From assembly GCA_018242605.1 (NCBI GenBank), contig JAFEBP010000002.1, positions 39,360 to 103,359 of the forward strand: a stretch of 64,000 bases of DNA, written 5' to 3'. Positions 52,751 to 61,297 of this stretch are shown here, in pieces. Numbering within the stretch: position 1 is the stretch's first letter; each line of letters starts with the position of its first letter. The notes below the pieces were generated by a model that was given only the letters and a program-made list of their open reading frames with translations, was not told where the DNA came from and ran no database searches. A program made the position numbers and the translations under genes. Origin of the DNA: Planctomycetota bacterium. Its GTDB lineage: Bacteria; Planctomycetota; Phycisphaerae; Phycisphaerales; UBA1924.

Positions 52751-54469
52751 ATGGCGAACGAACGTTCCAACCTGCTCCCCGCCTCACGCAAGCCCGACGC
52801 GCGTGCGGAACTCACGGGCGACACCGTCTCCGTCGCGGAGTTGTCGCGCGTGTCCGCGCTCTTCGGCCCGTTGCCCCTCTCCGCGGAGCAGTTGCGGCAG
52901 TTCCCAAAGGTTGAAGGCAGCGACGAAGAGCCCTGGGACGTGATGCTCCAGATGCTCGCGATGGACGAGCACCAGGGCCTTGAACTGCTCAGCCGCCGGA
53001 CGGGCCTGCGGTTCATCCCCGAACCCCGCGGCAGCGAATCGGCCACGCGGTTCTATGAAGTGGTCCCCGCCGAGATCGCCCGCCGACACCAGTGCGCTGG
53101 GCTGGAGAGCGACGGGGCGGTGATGACGATCGCCACCGCTCAGCCCATGCAGCCCGCCACGTTCTCGATGCTCGAGGACATGCTGAACATGCCGGTGCGG
53201 GTGGCCTTGGCGCCCCGCGCGGGCGTGGCCAACCTGATCAACCGCGGCTACGAGCAGAAGCAGGACCTGGTCACCGAGATCATCGAGGAAATGCCGCTGG
53301 ACGAGCGGGCCATCGCCGCCGCGGCGGGCTCCGCGGGCCAGGCCACCGACCTGCTGCAGTTGGCGCGGCAGACGCCCGTCATCCGGCTGGTGAACATGAT
53401 CCTGTTCGAGGCGCTGCGCCGGCGAGCCAGCGACATCCACGTTCACCCGATGGAGACCAAGCTGGTCATCCGCTTCCGCATCGACGGCATGCTGGTGGAC
53501 GCCTTCTCGCCCCCGCTGAGCCTGGCGCCGGCGATCTCCTCGCGCCTCAAGGTCATGACCGAGCTGGACATCGCCAACCGCCACACCCCGCAGGACGGCC
53601 ACACCTCCGTCCGCGTGGGCTCGCGCAAGGTCGACATCCGCTTCTCGTGCATCCCCACGGTGTACGGCGAGCGCCTGGTGCTGCGTCTGCTCGACCAGAC
53701 CGCCACGCAGCTCTCGCTGGACGAGATCGGCATGACCCGGGCCATGCAGGCCCAACTGCTGGACCTGGTAGAGCGGCCCACTGGCATCATCCTCGTCACC
53801 GGCCCCACCGGCAGCGGTAAGACCACCACGCTGTACGCCGCCCTCTCGCGCATCGACCGCAGCAGCCGCAACGTGATGACGATCGAGGACCCCGTCGAAT
53901 ATCACCTCGAAGGCATCAGCCAGATGCAGGTGAACGTGAAGCGCGGCGTCACGTTCGCCACGGGCCTTCGCAGCCTGCTCCGACAGGACCCCGACGTGAT
54001 CCTCGTGGGCGAAATCCGCGACGCCGAGACCGCGCAGCTGGCCATCCAGGCCTCGCTCACGGGCCACCTCGTGCTCGCCACGCTCCACACCAACGACGCC
54101 CCCAGCGCCATCCCGCGGCTGGTGGACATCGGCATCGAGCCGTACCTGGTCACCTCTTCGCTACTGGCCTGCCTCGCGCAGCGGCTCATGCGGCGCTCCT
54201 GCCGCGCCTGCGGCGGCAGCGGCCAGGCCAAGGACGGCTCGGGCCGCTGCGAGACCTGCTACGGCGTGGGGTACAAGGGCCGGCTCGCCGTGTACGAGAT
54301 CATGACGATGGACGATGAGCTGCGCAAACTCACCGCCAGCCGCGCCGACGCCGTCACGCTCTACGACAAGGCCAAGGAAAAGGGCTTCAAGCCCATGCGT
54401 GAAGACGCGGCGGAGAAAGTGCGGCTGGGCATGACCGATGAAGCGGAGATCTACCGCGTGCTGCACTGA
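52751..54469 (+). CDS. GspE/PilB-family secretion ATPase
   Basis: A 572-residue hexameric motor protein. An N-terminal MshEN-type domain (residues about 60-170) is followed by the catalytic region: Walker A GPTGSGKTTTLYA (residue about 352), an Asp box EDPVEYH, Walker B VILVGEIRDAETAQLAIQASLTGHLVLATLHTND, and the zinc motif CRACGGSGQ...GRCETCYGVGYKGR (residues about 484-504), which is typical of GspE and PilB. It powers type II secretion or pilus extension with the adjacent secretin. No pseudopilin or platform gene follows; pdxA is convergent and overlaps the last 19 bases. Confidence 0.9.
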   Translation: MANERSNLLPASRKPDARAELTGDTVSVAELSRVSALFGPLPLSAEQLRQFPKVEGSDEEPWDVMLQMLAMDEHQGLELLSRRTGLRFIPEPRGSESATRFYEVVPAEIARRHQCAGLESDGAVMTIATAQPMQPATFSMLEDMLNMPVRVALAPRAGVANLINRGYEQKQDLVTEIIEEMPLDERAIAAAAGSAGQATDLLQLARQTPVIRLVNMILFEALRRRASDIHVHPMETKLVIRFRIDGMLVDAFSPPLSLAPAISSRLKVMTELDIANRHTPQDGHTSVRVGSRKVDIRFSCIPTVYGERLVLRLLDQTATQLSLDEIGMTRAMQAQLLDLVERPTGIILVTGPTGSGKTTTLYAALSRIDRSSRNVMTIEDPVEYHLEGISQMQVNVKRGVTFATGLRSLLRQDPDVILVGEIRDAETAQLAIQASLTGHLVLATLHTNDAPSAIPRLVDIGIEPYLVTSSLLACLAQRLMRRSCRACGGSGQAKDGSGRCETCYGVGYKGRLAVYEIMTMDDELRKLTASRADAVTLYDKAKEKGFKPMREDAAEKVRLGMTDEAEIYRVLH

Positions 54470-55491
54470 GCCGCCGCCCGCACCGCGAGCGCCATCGCCG
54501 CTTTCGTGCTTCCCGCGTCGGCAAGATTCTTCCCCGAGATATCGAACGCCGTTCCATGGTCCGGGCTGGTCCGGACAATCGGCAGGCCCACGGTCATGTT
54601 CACAGCGCGATCCCACGCGAGGGTCTTGAGCGGGATCAGGCCCTGGTCGTGGTACATCGCCACCACGAGATCGAACTGCGCTGGCCGGCCCACGCGCGAC
54701 AGGGCTTTCTGAAAGACCGTGTCGGCCGGGAAGGGGCCCCGCACGTTGATCCCCATCGATGAAGCGTCTCGAACGGCCGGTTCGATGACTTCGCGATCTT
54801 CGGTGCCGAGCAGCCCTTCCTCCCCGGCGTGCGGATTCAGCCCGCATACGGCGATCGCGGGGTGCTGCACGCCCAGCCGCACGAGCGCCTCGTGGCCGAG
54901 TTGGATCGTGTCGACCACGCGCCCCACGGTGAGGTGCTCGCGCACTCGCATCAACGGGATGTGCACGGTCGCGAGAATTACATTGAGCCCCGGACCCTCC
55001 GCCGCCGGCGGGGCGTGGAAGAACATCGCGAAACGCTCGACGCCGAGCCGGGCGGCGAAGTACTCGGTGTGACCGGGGAACTCGCCGTGGCCCGCCAACG
55101 CCCACGCCTGCTTGCTGATGGGGGCGGTGACCACCGCGGCGGCGTGGCGCGGATGGTCGGGCGGCAACCGCGACAAGTCGATGGCATCGCTGACGCACCG
55201 GAACGAGACTTCTCCGTTGAGCGCGCTGTTGGATGCCGGGAACGGCCCTTGATCGCCGGAATCAAGCAGCACCGGCCTGGGACCGATCGACCACGCCGCG
55301 CCCGGCGCCACCGTCGTCCACCAAGGCGAAACGCCGGCTCTCGCCGCCGCGGCCTCCAGCGGGCCCCGCGGGCCCAGTACCACCCAGCGTGCGGAGTCAC
55401 GGAGCGTCGCGTCGGAGAGCGCTTTGGCGACCACCTCCGCGCCGATCCCGCCGGGATCGCCGAGCGTGACGGCGATGTGGGGCATGTTCAT
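54451..55491 (-). CDS. pdxA: 4-hydroxythreonine-4-phosphate dehydrogenase
   Basis: Oxidises 4-phosphohydroxy-L-threonine in pyridoxal 5'-phosphate synthesis. The 346-residue protein starts IAVTLGDPGGIGAEVVAKAL, has the metal-binding block GLNPHAGEEGLLGTEDREVIEPA and MYHDQGLIPLKTLAWDRAVNMTVGLPIVRTSPDHGTAFDISG. These fit PdxA. The ATG at 55491 precedes a second in-frame ATG by two codons. It overlaps the ATPase gene tail-to-tail by 19 bases. Confidence 0.92.
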   Translation of the reverse strand: MNMPHIAVTLGDPGGIGAEVVAKALSDATLRDSARWVVLGPRGPLEAAAARAGVSPWWTTVAPGAAWSIGPRPVLLDSGDQGPFPASNSALNGEVSFRCVSDAIDLSRLPPDHPRHAAAVVTAPISKQAWALAGHGEFPGHTEYFAARLGVERFAMFFHAPPAAEGPGLNVILATVHIPLMRVREHLTVGRVVDTIQLGHEALVRLGVQHPAIAVCGLNPHAGEEGLLGTEDREVIEPAVRDASSMGINVRGPFPADTVFQKALSRVGRPAQFDLVVAMYHDQGLIPLKTLAWDRAVNMTVGLPIVRTSPDHGTAFDISGKNLADAGSTKAAMALAVRAAAQCSTR

Positions 55492-55531
55492 TCACAACGG
55501 TACGACGCACCCCGCCGTACCATTGCCGCCT

Positions 55532-56125
55532 ATGAACAGCACACGCATGACACGATTCACAGCCGGCCGCGTCGCGGTCCTCGCGGCCAGCGCGTTGCTG
55601 GCGGGCGCCGGCTGCGAGTCCAAGACAGAACCGGCCAAGCCCGCGACAACGGCGCCCAAGGTCGAAGCACCCAAGATAGACGCGGCGAAGCCCGCGGCTC
55701 CCAAGACCGAAGCTCCCAAGACTGACGCACCCAAGGCCGCGGAGACGCCCTCGGCTCCCGCCGCCGACAAGAAAGCCGAGTCACCCAACGTGCAGAAGCT
55801 CCCCAACGGCCTCCAGATCGAAGACCTCAAAGTCGGCGAGGGCGACCCGTGCCCGGCCGACGCCACCGTGACGATTCACTACCGGGGAACCCTGCTCAAC
55901 GGCAAGGAGTTCGACTCCTCGTACAACACGGGCCAGCCCGCGACCTTCCCGCTCAAGCGCCTGATCCAGGGCTGGCAAGAGGGAATCCCGGGCATGAAGA
56001 AGGGCGGCAAGCGCAAGCTCACCATCCCCTACGCCATGGCGTACGGCGCGGCGGGCAGCCCCCCGGACATCCCGCCGAAGTCCGACCTGATCTTCGAGAT
56101 CGAACTCTTCGATTTCAAGAAGTAA
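55532..56125 (+). CDS. FKBP-type peptidyl-prolyl isomerase lipoprotein
   Basis: A 197-residue exported isomerase: signal with lipobox-like AGAGC, a linker of Lys/Ala/Pro repeats (APKxEAPKxDA, residues about 30-90), then an FKBP domain with VTIHYRGTLLNGKEFDSSYNTGQPATFPL, LIQGWQEGIPGMKKGGKRKLTIPYAMAYG and DLIFEIELFDF. These are the ligand-pocket blocks of FKBPs. The linker should span the periplasm or peptidoglycan. Divergent from pdxA by 40 bases. Confidence 0.88.
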   Translation: MNSTRMTRFTAGRVAVLAASALLAGAGCESKTEPAKPATTAPKVEAPKIDAAKPAAPKTEAPKTDAPKAAETPSAPAADKKAESPNVQKLPNGLQIEDLKVGEGDPCPADATVTIHYRGTLLNGKEFDSSYNTGQPATFPLKRLIQGWQEGIPGMKKGGKRKLTIPYAMAYGAAGSPPDIPPKSDLIFEIELFDFKK

Positions 56126-56131
56126 GCCGGT

Positions 56132-56578
56132 TCACGGCCAATCGTGCGGCGAACCCCACTTGACGAACGTGCCGTTCCGGAAGAAGAACCACGCCTCGTC
56201 GCGGGCGAGGTAGCCGTACGAACTGGTGCGGTAGCGGTACTTCTGACGCAGTTCCACCGAGTAGGCGTCGGTGCTGTTGTCTTTGCGCTCCACGAACTGC
56301 GCCTGCGGGAACTGCTGCTTGAACTGCTCGAACGTCGTGTTGGGGCCCAGCGTGCTCAGTTGCTCGCTGTACTTCTCCCGGATGGTGGGGATCTCCGACC
56401 TCGACTCGATCACCGGGAGTTCTTCGCGCTCCGCGGCGGTGAGCGAGATCTTGGATCCTGGCGCGCAACGATCGGCGGTGTCGTTGCCGATGGCGACCAC
56501 GCATCCGGCGGGAATAGCGGCCAACGCCAGCAAGGCAACGGCGGTTGCAGCCTTGCGTGCGGTTCGTGTACGGTTCAT
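56132..56578 (-). CDS. Small hypothetical lipoprotein
   Basis: A 148-residue protein with signal MNRTRTARKAATAVALLALAAIPAGC (lipobox Pro-Ala-Gly-Cys). The mature part has a helical segment (IPTIREKYSEQLSTLGPNTTFEQFKQQFPQAQFVERK) that resembles SmpA/BamE-like gene products, and a strand-rich end (AYSVELRQKYRYRTSSYGYLARDEAWFFFRNGTFVKWG). BamE-like fold is possible by pattern, not proven. GGAG eight bases before the ATG. Convergent with the FKBP gene, six bases between stops. Confidence 0.7.
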   Translation of the reverse strand: MNRTRTARKAATAVALLALAAIPAGCVVAIGNDTADRCAPGSKISLTAAEREELPVIESRSEIPTIREKYSEQLSTLGPNTTFEQFKQQFPQAQFVERKDNSTDAYSVELRQKYRYRTSSYGYLARDEAWFFFRNGTFVKWGSPHDWP

Positions 56579-56642
56579 GTGAGTTTCTCCAGTTCTGGCT
56601 GTAGGTATCAGCCCATAGATACGGGATTCTTGCCGGGCTCTT

Positions 56643-57374
56643 TCACTCGGCGCGATCGATCTCGCGCCGGACCGAAGCGACCATTCCCGGATCGAGCCGC
56701 GCCGGCACCGAGCATGGCACGCCCCCGCTGGGGCGGCACGCGCTGTGCACCTGGTCGCAGCCCGTTCGTTCCAGCCACTCCACGGCGTTGCCGGGGCGGA
56801 TGCCTCCGCAGCACAGGATCTGGATCCGGCCCGCGGCCTGCCGCACCAGGGCGGCGACACGCTCCCGCCGCGCGGGCAGCGCGGCATCGCCGCCGGTGCT
56901 CCAACTGCCGATGCCGGCGGTAAGGATCCGCGACACGCCCAGGCTCACCAGTTCTTCCAGCGCCTCTGGCGCGTCGGGCGTGAAGTCAAACGCGCGGTGA
57001 ACCACCGTCTCGACGTCGCCCGCGCTCCGCGCCGCCCTGACGATCGCGGCGGTGCGGCGGCGGTCGATGTGCCCGGTGGAGGTGAGGATGCCGAAGACGA
57101 TGCCGCGGGCGCCCGCTTCGATCGCGGCGGCGGTGTCGGCGAGCATCCGGTCGAAGTCCGCGTCCGTGATCGCGGCGTCGTCCTCGTGCGGCCGGATCAT
57201 CGCGACCACGGGGATCGCGACCGAGGAGGCGACGGAGCGGATGAGGTCCGGGGGCGCGGTCAGTCCCTGGGCCGCCAGATCAGCGACGAGTTCGAGGCGA
57301 TCGGCTCCCGCGCGGGCCGCGGCGATCGCGTCGGGGGCGTTGTCCACGGCGATCTCGAGCAGGGGGCGGCGCAT
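56643..57374 (-). CDS. cutC: CutC-family protein
   Basis: A 243-residue TIM-barrel protein of the CutC family: LLEIAVDNAPDAIAAARAGADRLELVADLAAQGLTAPPDLI at the N-terminus, VVAMIRPHEDD, GIVFGILTSTGHID, VVHRAFDFTPD, and RILTAGIGSWSTGGDAALPARRERVAAL. Family members were linked to copper homeostasis in E. coli, though the biochemical role is disputed. The ATG at 57374 gives an N-terminus like E. coli CutC; a GTG eight codons upstream is the alternative. Confidence 0.88.
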   Translation of the reverse strand: MRRPLLEIAVDNAPDAIAAARAGADRLELVADLAAQGLTAPPDLIRSVASSVAIPVVAMIRPHEDDAAITDADFDRMLADTAAAIEAGARGIVFGILTSTGHIDRRRTAAIVRAARSAGDVETVVHRAFDFTPDAPEALEELVSLGVSRILTAGIGSWSTGGDAALPARRERVAALVRQAAGRIQILCCGGIRPGNAVEWLERTGCDQVHSACRPSGGVPCSVPARLDPGMVASVRREIDRAE

Positions 57375-57457
57375 GAGCAAAGGCTGAGTGTCTTGCACGG
57401 CGCGGTCAGCGTACGCGCGGGGGGGACGCTACATTGTGCGCTTCCAAAGGAATCAAC

Positions 57458-58129
57458 ATGCGCAGCACGCTTGCCATCGGTCTTTCATGCTTCATCATCG
57501 CGGGGTGCGCCGGGTCACGACCGGGCGAGGCTCCCGAGGGGTTCACGCCGCTGATCGTCGGCAAGGATCTTTCGGGTTGGAAGGGGCTGGTGGCTGATCC
57601 GCCCAAGCGCGCGAAGATGACCCCCGAGCAACTCGCCTCGGCGCAGAAGGAAGCCGACGCGAAGATGCTGGCGCACTGGAAGAACGAGGACGGCGTTCTG
57701 CATTATGACGGCAAGGGGGAGAGCCTGTGCACCGCGCGAGACTACGGCGATTTCGAGATGCTCGTTGACTGGAAGATCCCGCCCAAGGGCGACAGCGGCA
57801 TTTACCTTCGCGGCTCGCCGCAGGTGCAGATCTGGGACAACCCCATCGGTTCTGGAGGGCTGTACAACAACCAGAAGAATCCCAAAGACCCGCTCGTCGT
57901 CGCCGACAGGCCGGTGGGCGAGTGGAACACGTTCCGCATCAAGATGGTGGGCGACAGGGTGACGGTGCACCTGAACGACAAGCTGGTCGTGGACAACGTG
58001 GTGCTCGAGAACTACTGGGAGCGGGACAAGCCGATCTACCCGAGCGGCCAGATCGAACTCCAGAACCACGGCGGGGAGCTGTGGTTCCGGAATATCTACA
58101 TCCGCGACTTGAGCGCGGCGGCACGCTGA
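57458..58129 (+). CDS. DUF1080 (3-keto-disaccharide hydrolase) lipoprotein
   Basis: A 223-residue lipoprotein (MRSTLAIGLSCFIIAGC, lipobox Ile-Ala-Gly-Cys). The jelly-roll-like DUF1080 domain covers the mature protein: FTPLIVGKDLSGWKGL, VLHYDGKGESLCTARDYGDFEMLVDWKI, GIYLRGSPQVQIWDNP, RPVGEWNTFRIKMVGDRVTVHLNDKLV and SGQIELQNHGGELWFRNIYIRDL. Some DUF1080 proteins cleave 3-keto-glycosides, others are binding modules. AAGGA precedes the ATG by six bases. Its last 34 bases overlap the convergent hypothetical gene. Confidence 0.85.
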   Translation: MRSTLAIGLSCFIIAGCAGSRPGEAPEGFTPLIVGKDLSGWKGLVADPPKRAKMTPEQLASAQKEADAKMLAHWKNEDGVLHYDGKGESLCTARDYGDFEMLVDWKIPPKGDSGIYLRGSPQVQIWDNPIGSGGLYNNQKNPKDPLVVADRPVGEWNTFRIKMVGDRVTVHLNDKLVVDNVVLENYWERDKPIYPSGQIELQNHGGELWFRNIYIRDLSAAAR

Positions 58130-59190
58130 GGCCGCAGGCGGCGCACGAGCAGACCGAGTTCGAGGAGCGCCCACGCCGCGGCGGCGGGGAGCAGGAACCA
58201 GGCGCGGGGGTCGACGCGCTCGGCGATCCGCGCGAGCACTTTTTCGGCGTTGCCTTTCCAGATTGCCTTGGCAAGACCGAGCAGCGGGTGCGGGCGGGTC
58301 AGGACTCTGGCGGCGGGGCCGGTCAGGAAGTGGGTGCCGGCGCGGCCCTTCTTGGCGGCGGCGATGATGAGGTCTTCGCCGCCCTTGCCCGCGCCTTTGA
58401 GCACCAGGGCGCCTTCCTTGCCGGTGACGTGCAGCGCGAAGGCGCCGGCGGAGTTGCTTTCGATGAAGCGGGCGACGCGGGCCAAGTCCTCGGGGGAGTC
58501 GGTGAGCTTGAGCACGCGCATCGCGGCCCCGGGGCTGGCCTTTTTCGCGATGCCGGCGACGTCTTCGCAGACGTGGGCCAACTGGGGCTTATCGCCGGCG
58601 CGGATGATCTTCTTGAGGGAGTCCATCATCGCTTCGGTCATGTGGCCGGCCCGCTTGGCGGCTTTCAGGATGGAGGGGGCCCAGTCGATCTCCGGGGCCA
58701 CTGTTGTGACGATTCCCACGAGGCTGAGCGTCAGGACCAGTTCGTCGCTGTCGCCGTCGATCATCTGCTTGCTGCCCTCGACCACCAGGTCGCGGAGGTC
58801 GCCGACGACGAAGAAGTCGGCGGCGACAGCGCCGATGAGCGACTCGAGCGAATCTCCGCGGCCCGAGAGGGCGCCCATGCCGAAGCGTTTGGCCTTGAGC
58901 AGCCAGCCGTCGCGCTCGGCGATGGTGCTGTCGAGTTCGCTCTTGAGTTCGGCGTTGGCGGGCTGGGATTCCAGGCCGGTCTGGGCGACCATCACCGCTT
59001 CGCCGTACCGGCCCTGGGCACGCAGCGCGCGGGTCTCGGCGAGGTAGTCAAAGTCCGGCAGCGCGGACAGTTGCATCCGGGCGAATCGCGCGGGGGCGTC
59101 CGCCGCGAGGGCGTAGACGCAGAAGCAGGCGACGAGCAGCCGCAGGAAGCCCCACTTGGACCGCCAGAGTTGGAAGGCCAGGCGGATCAT
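58096..59190 (-). CDS. Hypothetical membrane-anchored protein
   Basis: A 364-residue protein not recognised as a named family. An N-terminal membrane helix (GFLRLLVACFCVYALA) is followed by a TPR-like helical stretch (FDYLAETRALRAQGRYGEAVMVAQTGLESQPANAELKSEL), a long soluble middle region, and a final membrane helix (AWFLLPAAAAWALLELGLLV) before a basic tail. The start overlaps the stop of the DUF4230 gene by four bases (ATGA), so they are one operon. The 3' end is antisense to the end of the DUF1080 gene. Confidence 0.75.
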   Translation of the reverse strand: MIRLAFQLWRSKWGFLRLLVACFCVYALAADAPARFARMQLSALPDFDYLAETRALRAQGRYGEAVMVAQTGLESQPANAELKSELDSTIAERDGWLLKAKRFGMGALSGRGDSLESLIGAVAADFFVVGDLRDLVVEGSKQMIDGDSDELVLTLSLVGIVTTVAPEIDWAPSILKAAKRAGHMTEAMMDSLKKIIRAGDKPQLAHVCEDVAGIAKKASPGAAMRVLKLTDSPEDLARVARFIESNSAGAFALHVTGKEGALVLKGAGKGGEDLIIAAAKKGRAGTHFLTGPAARVLTRPHPLLGLAKAIWKGNAEKVLARIAERVDPRAWFLLPAAAAWALLELGLLVRRLRPQRAAALKSRM

Positions 59191-59825
59191 GGCTCGGTAT
59201 CCAGGAACGAGACCGCGACGTGGGAGGAATCGCCGACGATCGAGCGCACCAACTTTTCGACCTGCTCGCGGGTGGTGGATTCGATGCGGAGCGCATCATC
59301 GGGCCGGAGTTGGAGGCGCTGGGCGACGGCGGGGAGGTCCTTGCGGGCCTGGCTGAGGTAGTACTCGCCGGCGTTGCTTCGCAGGCGCAGCCAGCCGACA
59401 TCAACTTTGGGCACGCCGCGCTCGGGGAAGACCTGCGTGGCGATGATGGTGGGGCGGGGGACGCGGATGATGTACTCGCCGGTGACGGGGCTGAAGGCCA
59501 GGGACGAGACGGACATCTTGGAGAGATCGGTGCCGAAGGAGAGGCGGACGGGCGCTTCGATCGCCGCGATCACATCGCCGCGCCAACTTTCATCGCCTCG
59601 TTCGACCTTGATGGTCGTGTCGATCTCGACGGTGACGAGCTTCATCGCGGCGACGGCGGAGGCGACCTCGGCGATCGGGCGGGGCGGGGAAAGGTTGTTG
59701 AGGCGTGCCGCGGCGCGGGCGGAGTCCAGGGCCTGGGCCTGCTCACGGTGCATCCACGCGGCGAGCGCGATGAACAGCAGCGCCGGCGGAAGCAGGAGGG
59801 TCAGGGTGGAGAGTAATTTGCGCAC
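59187..59825 (-). CDS. DUF4230-like membrane-anchored protein
   Basis: A 212-residue protein with one N-terminal membrane helix (LLSTLTLLLPPALLFIALAAW) and a beta-rich extracytoplasmic domain (KLVTVEIDTTIKVERGDESWRGDVIAAIEAPVRLSFGTDLSKMSVSSLAFSPVTGEYIIRVPRPTIIATQVFP). This fits the DUF4230 family, whose function is unknown. The start is a GTG. Translationally coupled to the hypothetical gene downstream. Confidence 0.75.
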   Translation of the reverse strand: MRKLLSTLTLLLPPALLFIALAAWMHREQAQALDSARAAARLNNLSPPRPIAEVASAVAAMKLVTVEIDTTIKVERGDESWRGDVIAAIEAPVRLSFGTDLSKMSVSSLAFSPVTGEYIIRVPRPTIIATQVFPERGVPKVDVGWLRLRSNAGEYYLSQARKDLPAVAQRLQLRPDDALRIESTTREQVEKLVRSIVGDSSHVAVSFLDTEP

Positions 59826-59882
59826 GCCCGATCACCAGTATCGGCTCGGCGGGGGCGAGTTGCGGAACGGAATTCCGTTGGC

Positions 59883-60707
59883 TTACGAGCGGCGGCCCAG
59901 GAACCAGCCGATCACGCCGCCCAGCAGCGTGACGCCCGCGGCGATGCCGACCACGGCCATGAAGTTCTCGCCGAACCAGGAGAGCAGACCGCCGCCGGCG
60001 GTGCTCGTCATGCCCATGATGATCGCGAACGCGGCCAGGCCCATCGCGGTGATGATGCCGATGGCCAGACCGCCGACCAGGCCCGAGCCGGCCCCGTCGT
60101 ACGCCTCGGCCATCATCATCAGCCCGCCGGCGCCTGCGCCGACTTCGGCCGCGGCTTCGCCGGTGGGGCTCTCGAAGAGGTCGCCGCCGCCGGCGGCGGG
60201 CGCATCGATCGCGGTTTGCTGGGCCACGGTCTCGGAGCCGTAGACATCCTGGAGCAGGTCGGAACCCAGGGAGGTGTCGTCGCCTTCGCGGGTGAGATCA
60301 AGCAGGCCGCCGGAGCCGGAGGCGCTCTTGCCGCTCTCGTCGCCGGGGTCAACCAGGGCCGTGGGCGAGTTGGTCACGCGCGTGACCGCGGAGGGATCGG
60401 AATCGTCGGTCTCTTCGGTCTCGAAGATGCTGATGCCGGTAGATTCTTTCTCGTCCTTCAGGGGCATGCCGGTGCCGCTGGCGGACGCGAGGGAGATGGG
60501 CTCGAGTTCGCCGCTCTCGGCGAGGGGGATGACGTCGAGCTCATCGCCGTGACCGGACATGAGGTCGACCTGCTCCTTCTTGAACATGAGCTTGTCGCGG
60601 TCGCGGAACTCCTGCAACTGACCGTTCTTGGCCATGTCGCGCACTTCATCGGGGCTCTTGCCGAGTTTCGCCGCGGCCTCTTCGAGCGAGTAAAAGATCT
60701 TTTCCAT
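59883..60707 (-). CDS. Excisionase/MerR-type helix-turn-helix protein with membrane tail
   Basis: A 274-residue protein with an N-terminal helix-turn-helix of the excisionase type (MEKIFYSLEEAAAKLGKSPDEVRDMAKNGQLQEFRDRDKLMFKKEQV), an acidic low-complexity middle (residues about 55-180) and two or three C-terminal hydrophobic helices (GLAIGIITAMGLAAFAIIMGM, FMAVVGIAAGVTLLGGVIGWFLG). This combination occurs in planctomycetes. Whether it binds DNA at the membrane or uses the HTH for something else is unknown. The ATG at 60707 gives the HTH at the first residues. Confidence 0.78.
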   Translation of the reverse strand: MEKIFYSLEEAAAKLGKSPDEVRDMAKNGQLQEFRDRDKLMFKKEQVDLMSGHGDELDVIPLAESGELEPISLASASGTGMPLKDEKESTGISIFETEETDDSDPSAVTRVTNSPTALVDPGDESGKSASGSGGLLDLTREGDDTSLGSDLLQDVYGSETVAQQTAIDAPAAGGGDLFESPTGEAAAEVGAGAGGLMMMAEAYDGAGSGLVGGLAIGIITAMGLAAFAIIMGMTSTAGGGLLSWFGENFMAVVGIAAGVTLLGGVIGWFLGRRS

Positions 60708-61013
60708 GCGCGAACAATCTCCAAAGGGGTCCCACGTCGGGACAGAGGATAGTACAGGGCGGGAGGCTAGGCGGGTGCCGCGAAGCGGGCAAGCGGGCGG
60801 CGGCGCGGAGTGCCGGGGCGGGACTGGCGGGGGGTCGTACTGGAAGGCATCAGTGGCTAGGCATCGGGCATCGGGGGAAGCACGCCCCTCTGCCGCCCGG
60901 GGCTGGTATCTGCGTGGAAATTTGCCGCGCGGCTCACAGGTCGGCGTGGTGCGGTCGCGGTCACATGTGGCCAGGTGACGCCCGGATGCCAGCGGCGATT
61001 GGTGTGAGGAGTG

Positions 61014-61297
61014 GTGGCGGCCGACGGGATGGGTTGCTTCCCGGTGCGGATGAACTTTTGGTCGCGTGTGCGCGGCGCGCGGAGTGGAGTTATTGGGACA
61101 TTGGGGTGGTTGGAGGTCGCGTGGGGCGTTGCGGGGGCGGGTCAAAGAGGTGGGCGGGAGGCGTTCAAGATTGGGTGTGCGGATGAACTTTTGGTGGCGA
61201 GCACGGGCCGCGCAGCGCTTGGGCAGGTCGTTTTCAGGTGGCGGCGGATGGGATGGGGTGCTGCCCGGTGCGGATGAACTTTTGGTCGCGTGCGCGC
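61014..61297 (+). repeat. 60-bp direct repeat pair
   Basis: Bases 61014-61073 and 61238-61297 match at all but about five positions. Both run from GTGGCGG, through CCCGGTGCGGATGAAC, to the TCGCGTG after the core motif. The pair shows that the repeat unit around copies 1 and 3 of the 14-bp motif extends well upstream of the core. Confidence 0.85.
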
